A DNA stretch of 21,568 nucleotides from Lingula anatina (GCF_001039355.2 NW_019774085.1:1-21568); one strand, 5' to 3'; counted from the stretch's first letter, positions 1-12,800 are shown. Notes: a model not told the origin generated them from the letters alone. Program-made: numbers and translations.

Positions 1-724
1 GTGAAATTTTCATTTTTCAAATAGTCTTTGGTGGTAATTGGATACAATTGGTGGTCAGTGTTGGGTAATTACTAGCTAAGTTCAGGGCTATTAAGTCACT
101 TGCCTAATTAAGTTTCAAGCGGCCATTAAATGAGATTACATAAAATACATGTTGAGATTTCCCTGTAAACTCCCATAAGTTTAGCTCACTGACAAATTCA
201 GTTTGTAAAAGTCTAAATTAACAGTGTTACATAATTAGGAATCAGTGATAATTATGCAGGTAAATGTTGTTTAATATAATTGCAAATAAGTTTACAAAAA
301 ATATTTTATATAATGCCAGCATTAATGCTTTAGATGAATAACAGTGCCTTATTACCCTGAAACTCAATCATAAATGGGGTTATTCATATCATGTTAATAC
401 AGCTAGATTATAAGTTTGAATTAAAGCTTTATTGGAATATTTTTTGTTATGTTGTCTTTTTAATCTTTTGATTTTATTTTTCAAACACTGGCATTTTCAA
501 GATGTGACTTTTAACTCCCATCTACCTGAAGCTGTATACCTCTTCTATATTTCCACATAAGCAATAGTATTGGTGTTTATGTCTTTAAACATTGTTATAT
601 TATTTTATGCACTGTCATAATTTTTTCACATATTGGCAATTTCATTATGTGAATTTTAACAATTTTGCCTCTTTGTTCTGTATTTGGCTCATAAATTATT
701 ATTTTTTCCTTCTATATGAAACAG
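1..724. other. intron or upstream non-coding sequence
   Basis: This AT-rich stretch lies before the first recognisable exon. The acceptor at 723-724 is preceded by a pyrimidine-rich tract (about 700-712), so it is most likely the 3' part of an intron whose 5' exons are outside the window. I see no repeat family, RNA gene or convincing coding segment. The open frame from 592 into the exon is intron read-through, not a true start. Confidence 0.6.
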
Positions 725-851
725 CCTTGTGCTATGCCATCCGTGGTGCCAATTTCAAGAATGAAATAGTATGTCTTTACAACCTACAGAAAAATGTCTG
801 TCCACAGAAAGTGCCTATACTGCCACATTTATTAAGCAGGGATGCTGACAG
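725..851 (+). CDS. ZGRF1: exon: pre-helicase linker
   Basis: It is bounded by AAACAG at 719-724 and a GTAAAA donor at 852. It enters with two bases of a split codon and leaves with two (AG). It encodes about 41 residues, including YAIRGANFKNEI and PILPHLL, with no motif I can name. It is assigned to the gene by position, phase and clean splice sites. Confidence 0.6.
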
Positions 852-3800
852 GTAAAAAACTTTTATTTGAAGTGACAGGTCTGATACTATGACCTGCTTC
901 TTTACATTTAAATCTCCATATGTACACCCTTATCGGACTCTAGAAACATCTATACCCATCCAGTCACCTACATTTTCTGGTTCTAAGGAAAGGCATAAGA
1001 TCTAGGTAAAACTTGCCTAAAAATGTTTTACTGAGAGTAACAGTGAAATGCTACTGAAGTTAAGAAACAGCAGGTGGGGATGTATGGAGATTAGATCATG
1101 GAGAAGCTGGTCAGCCTGGCTCTAAACCCCAGGTTAAGGACATTAGGAGATGGTTCCACTGTTGGTGTGTGCTTGATTCTTATGTGGGAAAAATATTGTA
1201 CAAGACTTTAATAGATAGATATTATATGGGACAAAATTCACAGCTACGATGATTTGACTTATCAGGTATGATTTTAAGAATCCTTTGTCCACGTACATTT
1301 ATATTTATCCAACCAATATGAAAATGGTTGTAGGGAATTTCTTCCTTCATTATTGATCAATTTGGTAATAAAAAATGATGAAGTGTGTTTTGTTGATTGA
1401 AATTAGAATTATTCCTTTTTAGCATGGACAACCAAAAGAAGCAAAACAGAAGTTTTCTACTGACAAGGAGAGAAGTGGTGCGTTCAAGACGTAGACTGAA
1501 TTAGCATGACTGGCTTAAGTGGCTTCCTGTTGCATTTTGTTTACCACTTTGTCTTTTTGAGTAGGATGTCCATATACATGTATCTAGATTGTCCACAAAA
1601 TTTTAATTCATTGAAGAGATGGATTGGGTAATGAAAGTTAAGGGCAAATTTAAACATGACCTTGAATTTGGATTTGGCAAGTGGATCAAATGCTTCAAGA
1701 GGAGAAACAATATAATTGGTAGACATTATTGCACTGGAAGTCTGTAAGTAGGTGGATTCAGTTTTGCCAAGTATTCATCATTTTCTGGGATTGAAAGACT
1801 TGACAGGCCTCGTTAAATGTTTGTCAGTTGGTGAGCTTTTCCCTCACAATCTAAGGCAGTGCAAACCTATTCATTCATTTTCAAATTGTTAAAAATGTGC
1901 AATACCACAATTCTTTACAAGCATTGTTTCAAACTCATTATGATTACTAATTGCCTTAACAGTGTTTCTTATGTTAGGCTTTTTTCCCCCAAATGCTTAG
2001 ATAATGAAGCAATAAACATTTTCATGTTATGAGATAATGCTGTAGCATCAAGAATACAAGGTGAATTTCCTTATTTGAGCTGTCGTCAAAATAGCAGTAT
2101 TTTTTGTGGGGTGAAAATTAATACTGCTTTCCGACTGATCTCTCTCATCTACACAGTTATCAACAGTTTTAACAAATGTACTATTTAATCACATCATTGA
2201 GTAGCACAATTTTATCAATAAAAAGACTAGATAATGCCTCTATTAAACGGTGGGTTAATTGTCTTATCTTCTTAAATTTTTTTACATATTAAAATTCTGG
2301 GTTGGGCTGTCATAAGGCAGCATTTCAGTATACCTGTATAATATATATATATTCATATTCATATTTGAACTTACATAGGTTGTCAATACATATGTTAGGT
2401 TAAGCTAGCTGCTTCTTAATTTACAAGATCAAGAAACTTAAGTTTTTCTGTCCCTTGCTATAGTTGTTTACAAAGTTGAAATGCGTCAACTCAATAGCTT
2501 TTAATTTTACTCCAGGAAGAATATGCTGCATTCTACATCAAAAAGTATGGTCTCAACACTGACCAGGCAGAAGCTCTAATGAGTGTTTCAAATCTATTCA
2601 CAGGTGGAGGACATGTGCATCTTATCCATGGTGAGGACATGCATGTCAAAATATGCTTAATAAGACACAGAATAGAATTTTCCAACTCTACTGACTCTCA
2701 GAATAGTTAAATCTCATAGCCTATATAGCATCACCTTGATAACATAGATTTTTTTTCTCTTTTTAATTTTATCTAAGTTAGTAGCTCTCAAGAGTGGCTG
2801 TCCTGGCTTTAAATCTAGTAGCCTATAAATTTTAATATTAAGCTTTAAATATGAAAATTTCTTTGATGTGTTTCTATATGTTATCTACATACAAACAACT
2901 GCATCTTGTTCTACAAAAAAATTGAATAAAAATTTAAAGATTATTCGACTAGGGAAGGGGGGGGGGGTGGATGGTGTGCCTTTTTTTTTTTTTATAGATC
3001 TTTTTAGGGTGAAGTGACAGGTTTTTTTATCGTCAAATGATTAATGTGGCCTTCATCTTGCTGACAGACTGCCCATAGCCTCTTCTTCCACAGGGAAAAA
3101 TACTTTTTGTCTCCTCCCATCTAATGTTATCACTGCTCTTCCCATCTAATGTTCTTTCTTAAATCTTTTTTCCAAGCCAATAAATAGATTATGGAGTCCA
3201 GTTCTTTCCAGGAAATTGTTTGATACTCCTGTTGCCATTCCCCTTTTTCTTTAGCACTGGCCTCTTATGATCGCCTAGCTGTTATCATTAAAAACCATCG
3301 TATTGATCTCCCACTTAAAGCTGCCTTCTATCTATTCAAAAATCATGTCTTCACCTGACTGGTTGTCAAACATTGCCACCTGTCAGATGTGACTTAAGAT
3401 TTTTACTTTTTCGGTCTGCAAAACTGAGATGGCTGGATTCATGAAATTTTCAGCATTCATAGAAAAGATTTTCCTAAAATATACCCAATTTCATTGCAAT
3501 ATCTGCAGAACTATTGACATTTTTAAACTTTAAAATGAGCAACATTTTTTTTAAGCATCCTAATACATCCCATCCTTTTATCATTATGTTATGGTATTTG
3601 ACTCAGGTGCCTTTGGTTCGGGTAAAAGTTCCACTGTGGCAGTGATAATTGAGTTTTTAGTCCAACTGTTTAAGGAGAGTGATCGCAGGTCTGTTCAACA
3701 AGGATGGAAGATCCTCATCTCTTCTGCTACCAATGTGGCTGTTGACAGGGTTTTGGAAGGGTAGGTTTACTAAAATGTGTTATATTATTTTTTAAAATTT

Positions 3801-6800
3801 GTATGCATATGATATAGGACACTGATGATCAGTTAATATCTACAGGATTTTATTGTACCACTAGCGTAGGCGCTGGTGGTACACATGGTTTTAGTACCGA
3901 CTCGCCTGTTCTGCTGGCTCCGTCGCCATTTCACTGTTACCGCTTCTCCTCCTAGACTACAAGAGCCTGAGTACCCATCTCTTGGATTTAGGTCACCTAT
4001 AATCTCAACTCGTTCCACGCAAAATTTAAGCTTCATTGGTGCTGGGGTCTAGGTGTGGCACTCATTGCAATGTACCCTTGTCCAAAATTGGCAAAATTAA
4101 ATGTTAATTATCTACCATACTGAAGGAATTATGGGAAAATTTTCTACAGACGGCTGACCGAAAGTCATATGTGGAGATTTCAAATATGCCCTTGGATTTG
4201 ACCTTTGACCTTTATTTGAAAGTCAAACGGGACAAAGTTTTCTAAAAGATGAATTTTTTTACAAAAAAAAATTATTTGCGCTGATATTCAGAAACTACAC
4301 AGACTTAATCTATAATATTATTGGCAGGTGTTACCCTTCAGATCATCTTTCATCTCCGTAAGTTTGGGGTCAACAGTGCATTTCACGGGAGTAGTGGCAA
4401 TAAGATACTGAAACTGAAAACTGTCTCTAATTTGGGAACCGTTAATGCTAGAGACCTATTCTTTTTTGCATTTTGTAGAGCATGTCAAGGCCAACACTGG
4501 GGGTAGTCTCTGTTTTTCTGATTTCCATACAATTTACAAGTTATGCTGTATCAAAAAGTACATTGTGGTGGTGAAAGCAAAATGTGCAATACAGTAATAT
4601 GTAATACATTTTGAAGCTCTGGAAAATATAACAAAGCTTGGCGAGGCAGACAACCTCTGGTCTAAAATGACATTTTTTCATGAAATTGGAACATCTGAAA
4701 CTTCTGAGCACCTCCCATTTCAAGAATTTCAACCAAAATGACCTTTTCTTTATTTCAATTAATTTTTTTTTGTAGGAAATTTATGGCACATTATTGTAAC
4801 TCCAAAATTGTAACATTTAGTCCCTTATATCTCCAAAACTGGCAGAGATAGGTCCATAGTTACTATTGAAGTTGAATAGGAAGTCATATATTGGCAATCT
4901 AACTGTGATAAAATTCACTTACGACCTACTTTTCACCATAAACTGAACTTTGCAACTTTTTTAATGTTTATACTTTGAAAACTGGCAAAGATACACCCAT
5001 AGTTACTATTTAAATTGAATTGGAAGTCATTAAAGGCAATTTAACTGTGACCTTAAAATTTACCTTCGACCTACTTTTCACCATGAACTGAACTTTGCAA
5101 CTTTTTTAATGTTTATACTTTCAAAACTGGCAAAGATACACCCATAGTTACTATTTAAATTGAATAGGAAGTCATTAGAGGCAATTTAACTGTGACCTTA
5201 AAATTGACTTTTGACCTACTTTTCACCATGAACTGAACTTTGCAAATTTCCGTTCCCTTTTATCTCCAAAACTGACAGAGATAGGTCTATAGTTACTATT
5301 GAAGTTGAATAGGAAGTTATATATTGGCAATCTAAGTGTGACCTTGTAATTGACGTTTGGCCTACTTCTCATCATGAATNGTCCAAAACTGGCTAAGATA
5401 TGCACATGGTTACTATTAAACTTGAATAGGAAGCCATACACTGGCAATCTAACTGTGACCCTGAAATTAACCTTTGACCTAATTTTCAGCATGAACTGAT
5501 CTTTGTAAATTTTCTATACCTTTTATCTCAAATACCTGCAAAGATAAACCCCTGGCAATCTAACTTTGACCTTGAAATTGACCTTTGACCTACTTTTTTA
5601 TGATTAACTGCTTTTTGCATGTTTTCTGGCATTTAAATCTCCAAAATTGACAAAGAAATGCTATTGAACTTGAATAGAAATTTATATACTGTGATATTGA
5701 AATTGACCTTTGACCTACTTTTTCACCATTAACTGAGCTTTGCACATTTTCTTGCCTCTCATATCTTCAAAACTAGCAAAGATGTGCCCCGTTTTGCCCT
5801 TTTTTTCTCTTTTGTCAGCATATATGCAACACTGACAACATATTTCAAGGAAAACCAATAGGCCTATTTTGTCTAGAGAATCACAGGAGTGATCAATGTT
5901 AGGAAAATGTAGGTCAATTTGAAAATCTGCTTATTGTACCATTTAAGCTATATTTTTTTGCATATTTTGAGAACTCTTGTTGATTGCATTTTATAGAGCT
6001 TGTCAAGCACAAGACTGGTGGTGGTGTCCCTTTTTTGGGGGGTTTCCATACGATTGCGCTTATTCCAGCTGGTGGTACAATATCCGGAGGCGGTATCGCC
6101 TCTCTGATCCTCTAGTTTATTGGTCATATTGTAAGCAACTTCACATTTTTCTTATTTTAGATAGATATTTACCATATTTCAAAACTTAATCATATTTATT
6201 TATTTTTATATTTCAGACTGCTGGAACATGGATTTAAAGACTTTGTTCGAGTTGGAAGTGCTCCTGAAATTTCTAAACGAGTGTTGCCATACAGGTGTGT
6301 GACTTTAGGGCAATTTGATGCTTTTCGACCACAAGATTGGGACAGCTTTGTAGCTAAAACAAACATCACTAAAAACTTGAATGTGAATTGAACTATACCT
6401 GTCACTGTAATTAAATTGTACCACCAGCGTAGGCGCTGGCGGTACACATGGTTTTAGTCCTGACCCGTATGTTCCGCCGGCTCCTGAGGCTCCGCCGCCA
6501 AGTCACTATTACCGCTTCTCCTCCTAGACAACAAGGGCCTGTGTACCCATCTCTTGGATTTAGGTCACCTATAATCTCAACTCAATTCACGTAAAATTTA
6601 GGCTTCGTCGGTCGGGGTCTAGGTGTGGCACTCATTGCAATGCACCCTTGTCCAAAATTGGCAAAATTAAATGCTAATTATCTACCATGCTGAAAGAATT
6701 ATGGGAAAAATTTCTATAGACGGCCGATCAAAAGTCATATGTGGAGATTTCAAATATTCCCTTGGATTTGACCTTGACCTTTATTTGAAAGTCAAACGGG

Positions 6801-9800
6801 ACAAAATTTTCTAAAAGATGAATTTTTTTACAAAAAAAAATTATTTGCGCTGATATTCAGAAACTACACAGACTTAATCTATAATATTATTGGCAGGTGT
6901 TACCCTTCAGGTCATCTTTCATCTCCGTGAGTTTGGGGTCAATCGGTGCATTTTCATGGGAACAGCGGCCATTAGATGCTGAAAACTCTCTCTAACTCTG
7001 GAACCGTTAATGCTGGAGACCTCTTGTTTATTGCATTTGATAGAGCATGGAGACCTCTTGTTTATTGCATTTGATAGAGCATGTCAAGCCCAACACTGAG
7101 TATGGTGTCCGTTTTTTTGTTTTCCATATAGTTTACATGTTATGCTGTATCAAAAAGTACATTGTGTTGTTGAAAGTAAAATGTGCAATATGGTAATATG
7201 CAAAAATATTTGAATGTCTGGAAAAGATAACAAAAGGCTTGGCGAGGCAGACAACATCTGGTCAAAAATGACATTATTTCATGACATTTGGAACTTCTGA
7301 GCACCTCCCATTTCAAGAATTTCAACCAAAATGACCTTTTCTTTATTTAAATTAATTTCTTCTGTAGGAAATTTATGGCAAATTATTGTAACTCAAAAAT
7401 TGTAGCATTTAGACCCTTAGGGTCCGTTCACATGAAAAATCTAAAAATTTAAAAATCTATTGGCGGTATCTTGTGATCACGGTCTGTGCCCTGAATAACC
7501 CACAGCGTAATAACTGGCAGCGCGAGCCAGTCACTTCCAAAGCTGTAATTAATTCTCGGCTGCGCTCGTAGGAGACTCTGACACCTTGATGCATGAACTG
7601 AACTTTGCAATATTTAAGTCTCTTATATCTCCAAAACTAGCAGAGATAGGCCCAACGTTTTTTTTTTTTTTTTAAACTTGTATAGAAAGACATATACTGG
7701 CAATCTAAGTATGACCTTTAAATTGACCTTTGACCTACTTTTCACCATGAACTAAACTTTGCAAATTTTTCTTCCCTTTAATCTCAAAAACTGGCAGAGA
7801 TACACCTATAGTAACTATTGAACTTGAATAGGAAGTCATATATTGGCAATCTATCTGTGACCCTAAAATTGACCTTTGACCTTGTTTTCACCATGAACTG
7901 AAACTGGCAGAGATACGCCCAAAGTTACTGTTGAACTTGAATAGGAAGTCATACACTGGCTATCTAACTGTGACTTTGAAATTGACCTTTGACCTACTTT
8001 TTATGATGAACTGCACTTTGCATGTTTTCTGGCATTTAAATCTCCAACTTGGCCCATGGTTACTATTGAACTTGAATAGGAAGTCATATACTGTGACATT
8101 TTAATTGACCTTTGACCTACTTTTTCACCATGAACTGAACTTTGCATATTTTCTTGCCTCTCATATCTTCAAAACTAGCAGAGATGTGCCCGTTGTTGCC
8201 TCTAGGTTTTCTCTTTTTTCAGCATATATGGACCACTGAGAACACATTTCAAGGAAAACCAATAGGCCTTTTGTCTAGAGAATCACAGGAGTGATCAATG
8301 GTAGGAAAATGCAAGTCTGCTTGATTGTACCAATTTTAGTTATATTTTTTTGCATATTTTGAGAACTCTTGTTGATTGCATTTTACAGAGCTTGTCAAGA
8401 CTGGTGGTGGTGTCCTTTTTTTTTTTTTTTTTTTGGGGGGGGGTTCCATACGAATGCGCTTACTCCAGCTGGTGGTACAATATCCGGAGGCGGTATCGCC
8501 TCTCTGATCCTCTAGTTGAAGATGTCACCTGTTGTGCATGATTTAAATTCATTATTGACTGACTGCTATTATAAGCATTATTACCTCTGCCAAGGAGGTT
8601 ATGTTTTCCCCCTGTTTGTCATCAACATAACTCAACAAGTTATGGACTGATTTTGATGAAATTTTTAGGAACTGTCAGAAGTGGGCCAAGGAAGAGATGC
8701 TTAGTTTTTGGTGGTGATCTGGATCAATAATCAATAATCAAATATCAATCATCAACATAGCTCAAAAAGCTATGGACCGATTTTGATGAAATTTTCAGGG
8801 TAGGTCAGAAATGGGTTAACTTAGAAGTGATTAGTTTTTGGTGGTGATCTGGATCAATAATCAATAATGAAAAATCAATCATAAACATAACTCAAAAAGT
8901 TATGGACCGATTTTTATGAAATTTTCATGGTAGGTTGGAAATGGGATATACTTAGAAGTGATTAGTTTTTGGTGGTGATCTGGATCAATAATCAATCAAT
9001 AATAATCAAAAATTGCTGCCTTGTTTCTGTTGGAAGACCATTAAAAAGGAGGATGGATCAACATAGATTCTTTGGAATACTGTCTGAAAATATCTCTGGA
9101 TCTGCTCCTGTTATTGACCATGTTACCTGTTGTGCATGATTAATATTCGGTGTTGACTGACGGTGCTATTATAAGTATTATTTGTTATTGCATCAAAATT
9201 GACAAAATAACCTATTTTGCATCTTTATTTTCTGTTTTTTGTCTGTACATTTGACAGCTTTGCTGCCTTGTTCCATTTTCCTTCCAATGCATTTCACTGA
9301 TGCCCAAAATGTCCAATCCATAAATCTCTGCCTGCTTGATGACTTGAGCCAAGTTTCCACATTGATACAGTGTACGTACATTCCAGGTTCCAATTTTGGT
9401 CAAGGTTTTGACACTGAGAATCTGACTCGTCAGGCCACAAACTTCCTGTCAGCTTTGTTCCCTGGCCCTCATACTGCAATCCAAAGGTCCCCTGTCATCT
9501 TCCTTGCGCCGGTTATTAGTTGGTGTATTGTTTGCCGTTTCTGTAGCAGTTGAGTGTTTACGGGGTCGGTTTGCTGGCCCGATGCCCAACCCTCCTTTCT
9601 CAACCAGGCTTGGGACCGGCTATGGCAGAGTTAAACAGTAATGCCTGTCATGATATGGATATTTTTGTGTATTGTCTCAACTATCACAGTAATGCCTGTC
9701 ATGATATGGATAATTTTGTTCGTTGTCTTAACTAACACGGTTATGCCTGTGGTAATCTGGACGTTTTTGTGTATTGTCTCAACTAACACAGTTACGCCTG

Positions 9801-12800
9801 TTGTGATCTTCTTGTGTATTGACTCACTGAACACAAAAATTCTGTGCTTGATCTGAATATTGCAGTGTACGTGCTACTGGTAGAAGGAAGGGAGAGTTAA
9901 GGAAGTTGGAACGGATGTTGAAAAGGGCCAAGAAACCTTCAGAGAAACAGTTAGTATTCTAATATAGATCATACTTTTATAATTGTAATATTTTTGTATC
10001 CTGAATAAGTGTTATAATTTTTTATACTTTAATAAGGGAAACAATTTAAGTTGACATTTTTCCAAAAGAAGAAAAGTTTTAAGTTCTTAATGTTTGTTCA
10101 TTTTATATCATGATGCAATTCATTTTCATATCAGATATCTCAAGGAGGCCATACAGAAACATGGAATAAACAGAAGGGTGATGTCTTTTTGTGTTCAAAC
10201 TTTAAGCAAATGTTTAAGTGGAATTTTAAAGCAATCCAAGCCAGAATTTTGAATGCATTCTTAGTATATGAATTGCTTCTTGTTTAACTAATCTGAGGAT
10301 AATAAAAAATTGTAAAACATTTATTGACATATCAATGGCCTTAATCAAAATCACATAAAGAAAATTCTATTTACCATGCCCTGTCCAACCTCAGTAGTTA
10401 GCCATTTTGACACAGTTTGAAAATAATACAGGTCACAGCACAAGAGTCTGCAATATCCAGAAATCAAGTCATGAAAATCTGTTCTTAAATGGATAACAAC
10501 TTCTTTTGAAGTCCATATTTCACAATAATTGCCATTGGACCACATGACCTCCATAGATGGCTACCCTCTGTAAAAATCTCTTAAGTGAAGTGCCCTTCCT
10601 GGCTTGGAAGGCTTTAAGTAATTAATTTTAGTCATCTTCTGGAATAAAACCCTCAGAAAAAGGTTATAATTACAAAAGTAGATGCTGTTATGTCTCAACT
10701 ATAAACTTATTTAATTGGTTAGATGTTTTTCATTTTACATGCAGAAATTACTTTATGCACGGGTTGTTGGCGCTACCTGTGCCACATGTGGTGAATCTTC
10801 TTTGATGAAGGGCATGATCTTTCCTGTAAGTTGTTAGCTTCTTTTATTCTGTTTGTTTGTACATCATCACCTGATTAATCACTTAATTTTTAACATTTCA
10901 AAGTTCTCCAAGAAATAGTTTTTGATAATGATAGTAATTTCTTGAATGACATGTTAATGTTGCATCTTTAACTTAATATGATTGTATCACCTGGATTTTT
11001 TTTTTATGAGTTTGTACTTATATGTTTGTCCAATTCATCAATTATTTGATGATTATGTTATTTAGGTATTAATATTGGATGAAGCCAGTCAACTGACAGA
11101 GCCAGCCACACTGATTCCAATGAAGTTTGGCTGTGAAAAATTAGTTTTGGTCGGAGATACAAAAGTAAGAAGCCTTGACCTTGAATTTTATTGTCAGATA
11201 AATTTCAATATTTTTTATTTGTAGACATTGTATGTGGCTGTATGAATTCTAAACATTTTTGTGTGCATGTGTGTGTTATTGTACCACCAGCGTAGGCGCT
11301 GGCGGTACACATGGTTTTAGTCACGTCTGGATCGTTCTGCCAGCTCCGCCGCCATGTTACCGTTACCGCTTCTCCTCCTAGACGGTAAGGGCCTCCATAC
11401 CCATCTCTTGGATTTCATCATCATCATCATTGCTCTTCGTCCCGCGTGGGACATAAGGCCACTCTCTTGGATTTAGGTCACCTATAATCTCAACTCGTTC
11501 CATGTAAAATTTGGGCTTTGATATTGGGGTCTAGGTGTGGCACTCAATGCTGATTATCTACCCTACGGAAGGAATTATGGGAAAATTTTCTACAGATGGC
11601 TATCCGAAAGTCATATGTGGAGATTTCAAATATGCCCTTAGATTTGACCTTTATTTCAAGGTCAAACGGGCCAAAATTTAAAAAAAAAAAAAAAATTTTT
11701 ACATAAAAAATTATTTGCGCTGATATTCAGAAATTACACAGACTTAACCAATAATATTGTTGGAAAGTGTTACCCATCGGGTCATCTTTCATCTCCATGA
11801 ATTTGGGGTCAATCGGTGCATTTTCACGGGAGTAGTGGCCATAAGATACCGAAACTGAAAACTGTCTCTAATTCGGGAACCATTAATGCTAGAGACCCAC
11901 TATTTTTTGCATTTTGTAGAGCATGTAAAGCCCAACACTGAGGTGGTCTCTATTTTTTTGTATTCCATGGTTTTCGAGTTATGCTGTATCAAAAAGTACA
12001 TTTTGGTGGTGAAAGAAAAATGTGCAGTACGGTACTAATGGATAATAAATTTTGAACCCCGGGAAAATAAAAACATACGGCTTGGCGAGGCACACAACTT
12101 CTGGTCAAAAATGAAATTATTTCATAAAATTTGAACATCTGGAACTTCTGAGCACCTCCCATTTCAAGAATTTCAACCAAAATGACCTTTTCTTTATTTA
12201 AATTAATTTTTTCTGTAAGATATTTATGGCACATTATTGTAACTCCAAAATTGTAACATTAAGTCCCTAATATCTCCAAAACTGGCAGAGATAGGTCCAT
12301 AGTTACTATTAAAAGTGAATAGAAAGTCACATACTGGCAATTTAACTGTGACGTTGAAATTGACCTTTGACCTACTTTTCATCATGAACTGAGCTTTGCA
12401 ACATTTAAGTCCCTTATATCTCCAAAACTGGCAAAGAAATGCCCAAAGTTACTACTGAACGTGCATAGGAAGACATTAGAGGCAATTTACTGTGACCTTA
12501 AAATTGACCTTTGACCTACTTTTCACCATGAACCGAACTTTGCAAATTTTCGTTCCCTTTTATCTCCAAAACTGGCAGAGATAGGTCTATAGTTACTATT
12601 GAACTTGAATAGGAAGTCATATACTGGCAATCTAACAGTGACCTTGAATTTGACCTTTGACCTACTTTCCATCATGAATTGAACTTTGCAAATTTTGGTT
12701 CCCTTTTATCTTCAAAACTGGCAAAGATACGTCCATAGTTACTCTTGAATTTGAATAGAAAGTCATTAGAGGCAATTTAATGTGACCTTAAAATAGACCT

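Larger units (their letters stand above)
3852..6115 (+). mobile_element. HINE / pearl-like non-autonomous Helentron, copy A
   Basis: The 5' end ATTGTACCACTAGCG at 3852 is fused to a palindrome (3855-3882). The 3' end carries the inverted copy AGCTGGTGGTACAAT at 6067-6081, then a hairpin GAGGCGGTATCGCCTC at 6087-6102 and a terminal CTCTAG ending at 6115, followed by TT. This pattern is known for Helentrons and their non-autonomous relatives. No Rep or helicase coding sequence is present. The core holds a degenerate tandem array (about 4786-5790), and an ambiguous base sits at 5380. It lies in the intron after the Walker A exon, in gene orientation. The 5' boundary is uncertain by one or two bases. 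Confidence 0.78.
6415..8515 (+). mobile_element. HINE / pearl-like non-autonomous Helentron, copy B
   Basis: Same ends as copy A: ATTGTACCACCAGCG at 6415, inverse AGCTGGTGGTACAAT at 8467-8481, hairpin at 8487-8502, and CTCTAG ending at 8515 followed by TT. It is 2.1 kb. The 5' part aligns closely with copy A. Differences include a perfect 34-bp tandem duplication (7015-7082), an unrelated insert of about 170 bp (about 7420-7589) that replaces array sequence, and a longer poly-T/poly-G tract (8416-8443). It has no coding capacity and the same orientation as the gene. Confidence 0.78.

Noticed and set aside
592-855. Translation start at 592
   Set aside because: The first 44 codons are AT-rich intron read-through; the acceptor at 723-724 defines the coding part.
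3833-4036. Minus-strand open frame at the start of copy A
   Set aside because: It lies across the transposon's terminal palindrome and is not kept open in copies B and C.
5380-5380. Ambiguous base N as a real feature
   Set aside because: One unresolved base in a tandem array is most likely an assembly or sequencing ambiguity.
5223-5492. Minus-strand 89-codon frame in the copy A array
   Set aside because: It is a translation of the tandem repeat, includes the ambiguous base at 5380, and is not kept in other units.
3852-8515. Copies A and B as the two LTRs of one retroelement
   Set aside because: The space between holds a real exon, the ends are not TG...CA, there is no primer binding site, and a third copy lies far away alone.
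3852-8515. Copies A and B as a local tandem duplication
   Set aside because: The exon and flanks between them are not duplicated, and the sequences outside each copy differ.
9641-9856. Open frames over the 51-bp minisatellite on both strands
   Set aside because: They arise because 51 is a multiple of three; no protein features and no splice context.
10351-10554. Minus-strand 67-codon frame in an intron
   Set aside because: No motif, no splice or start context, and no similarity I can recognise.
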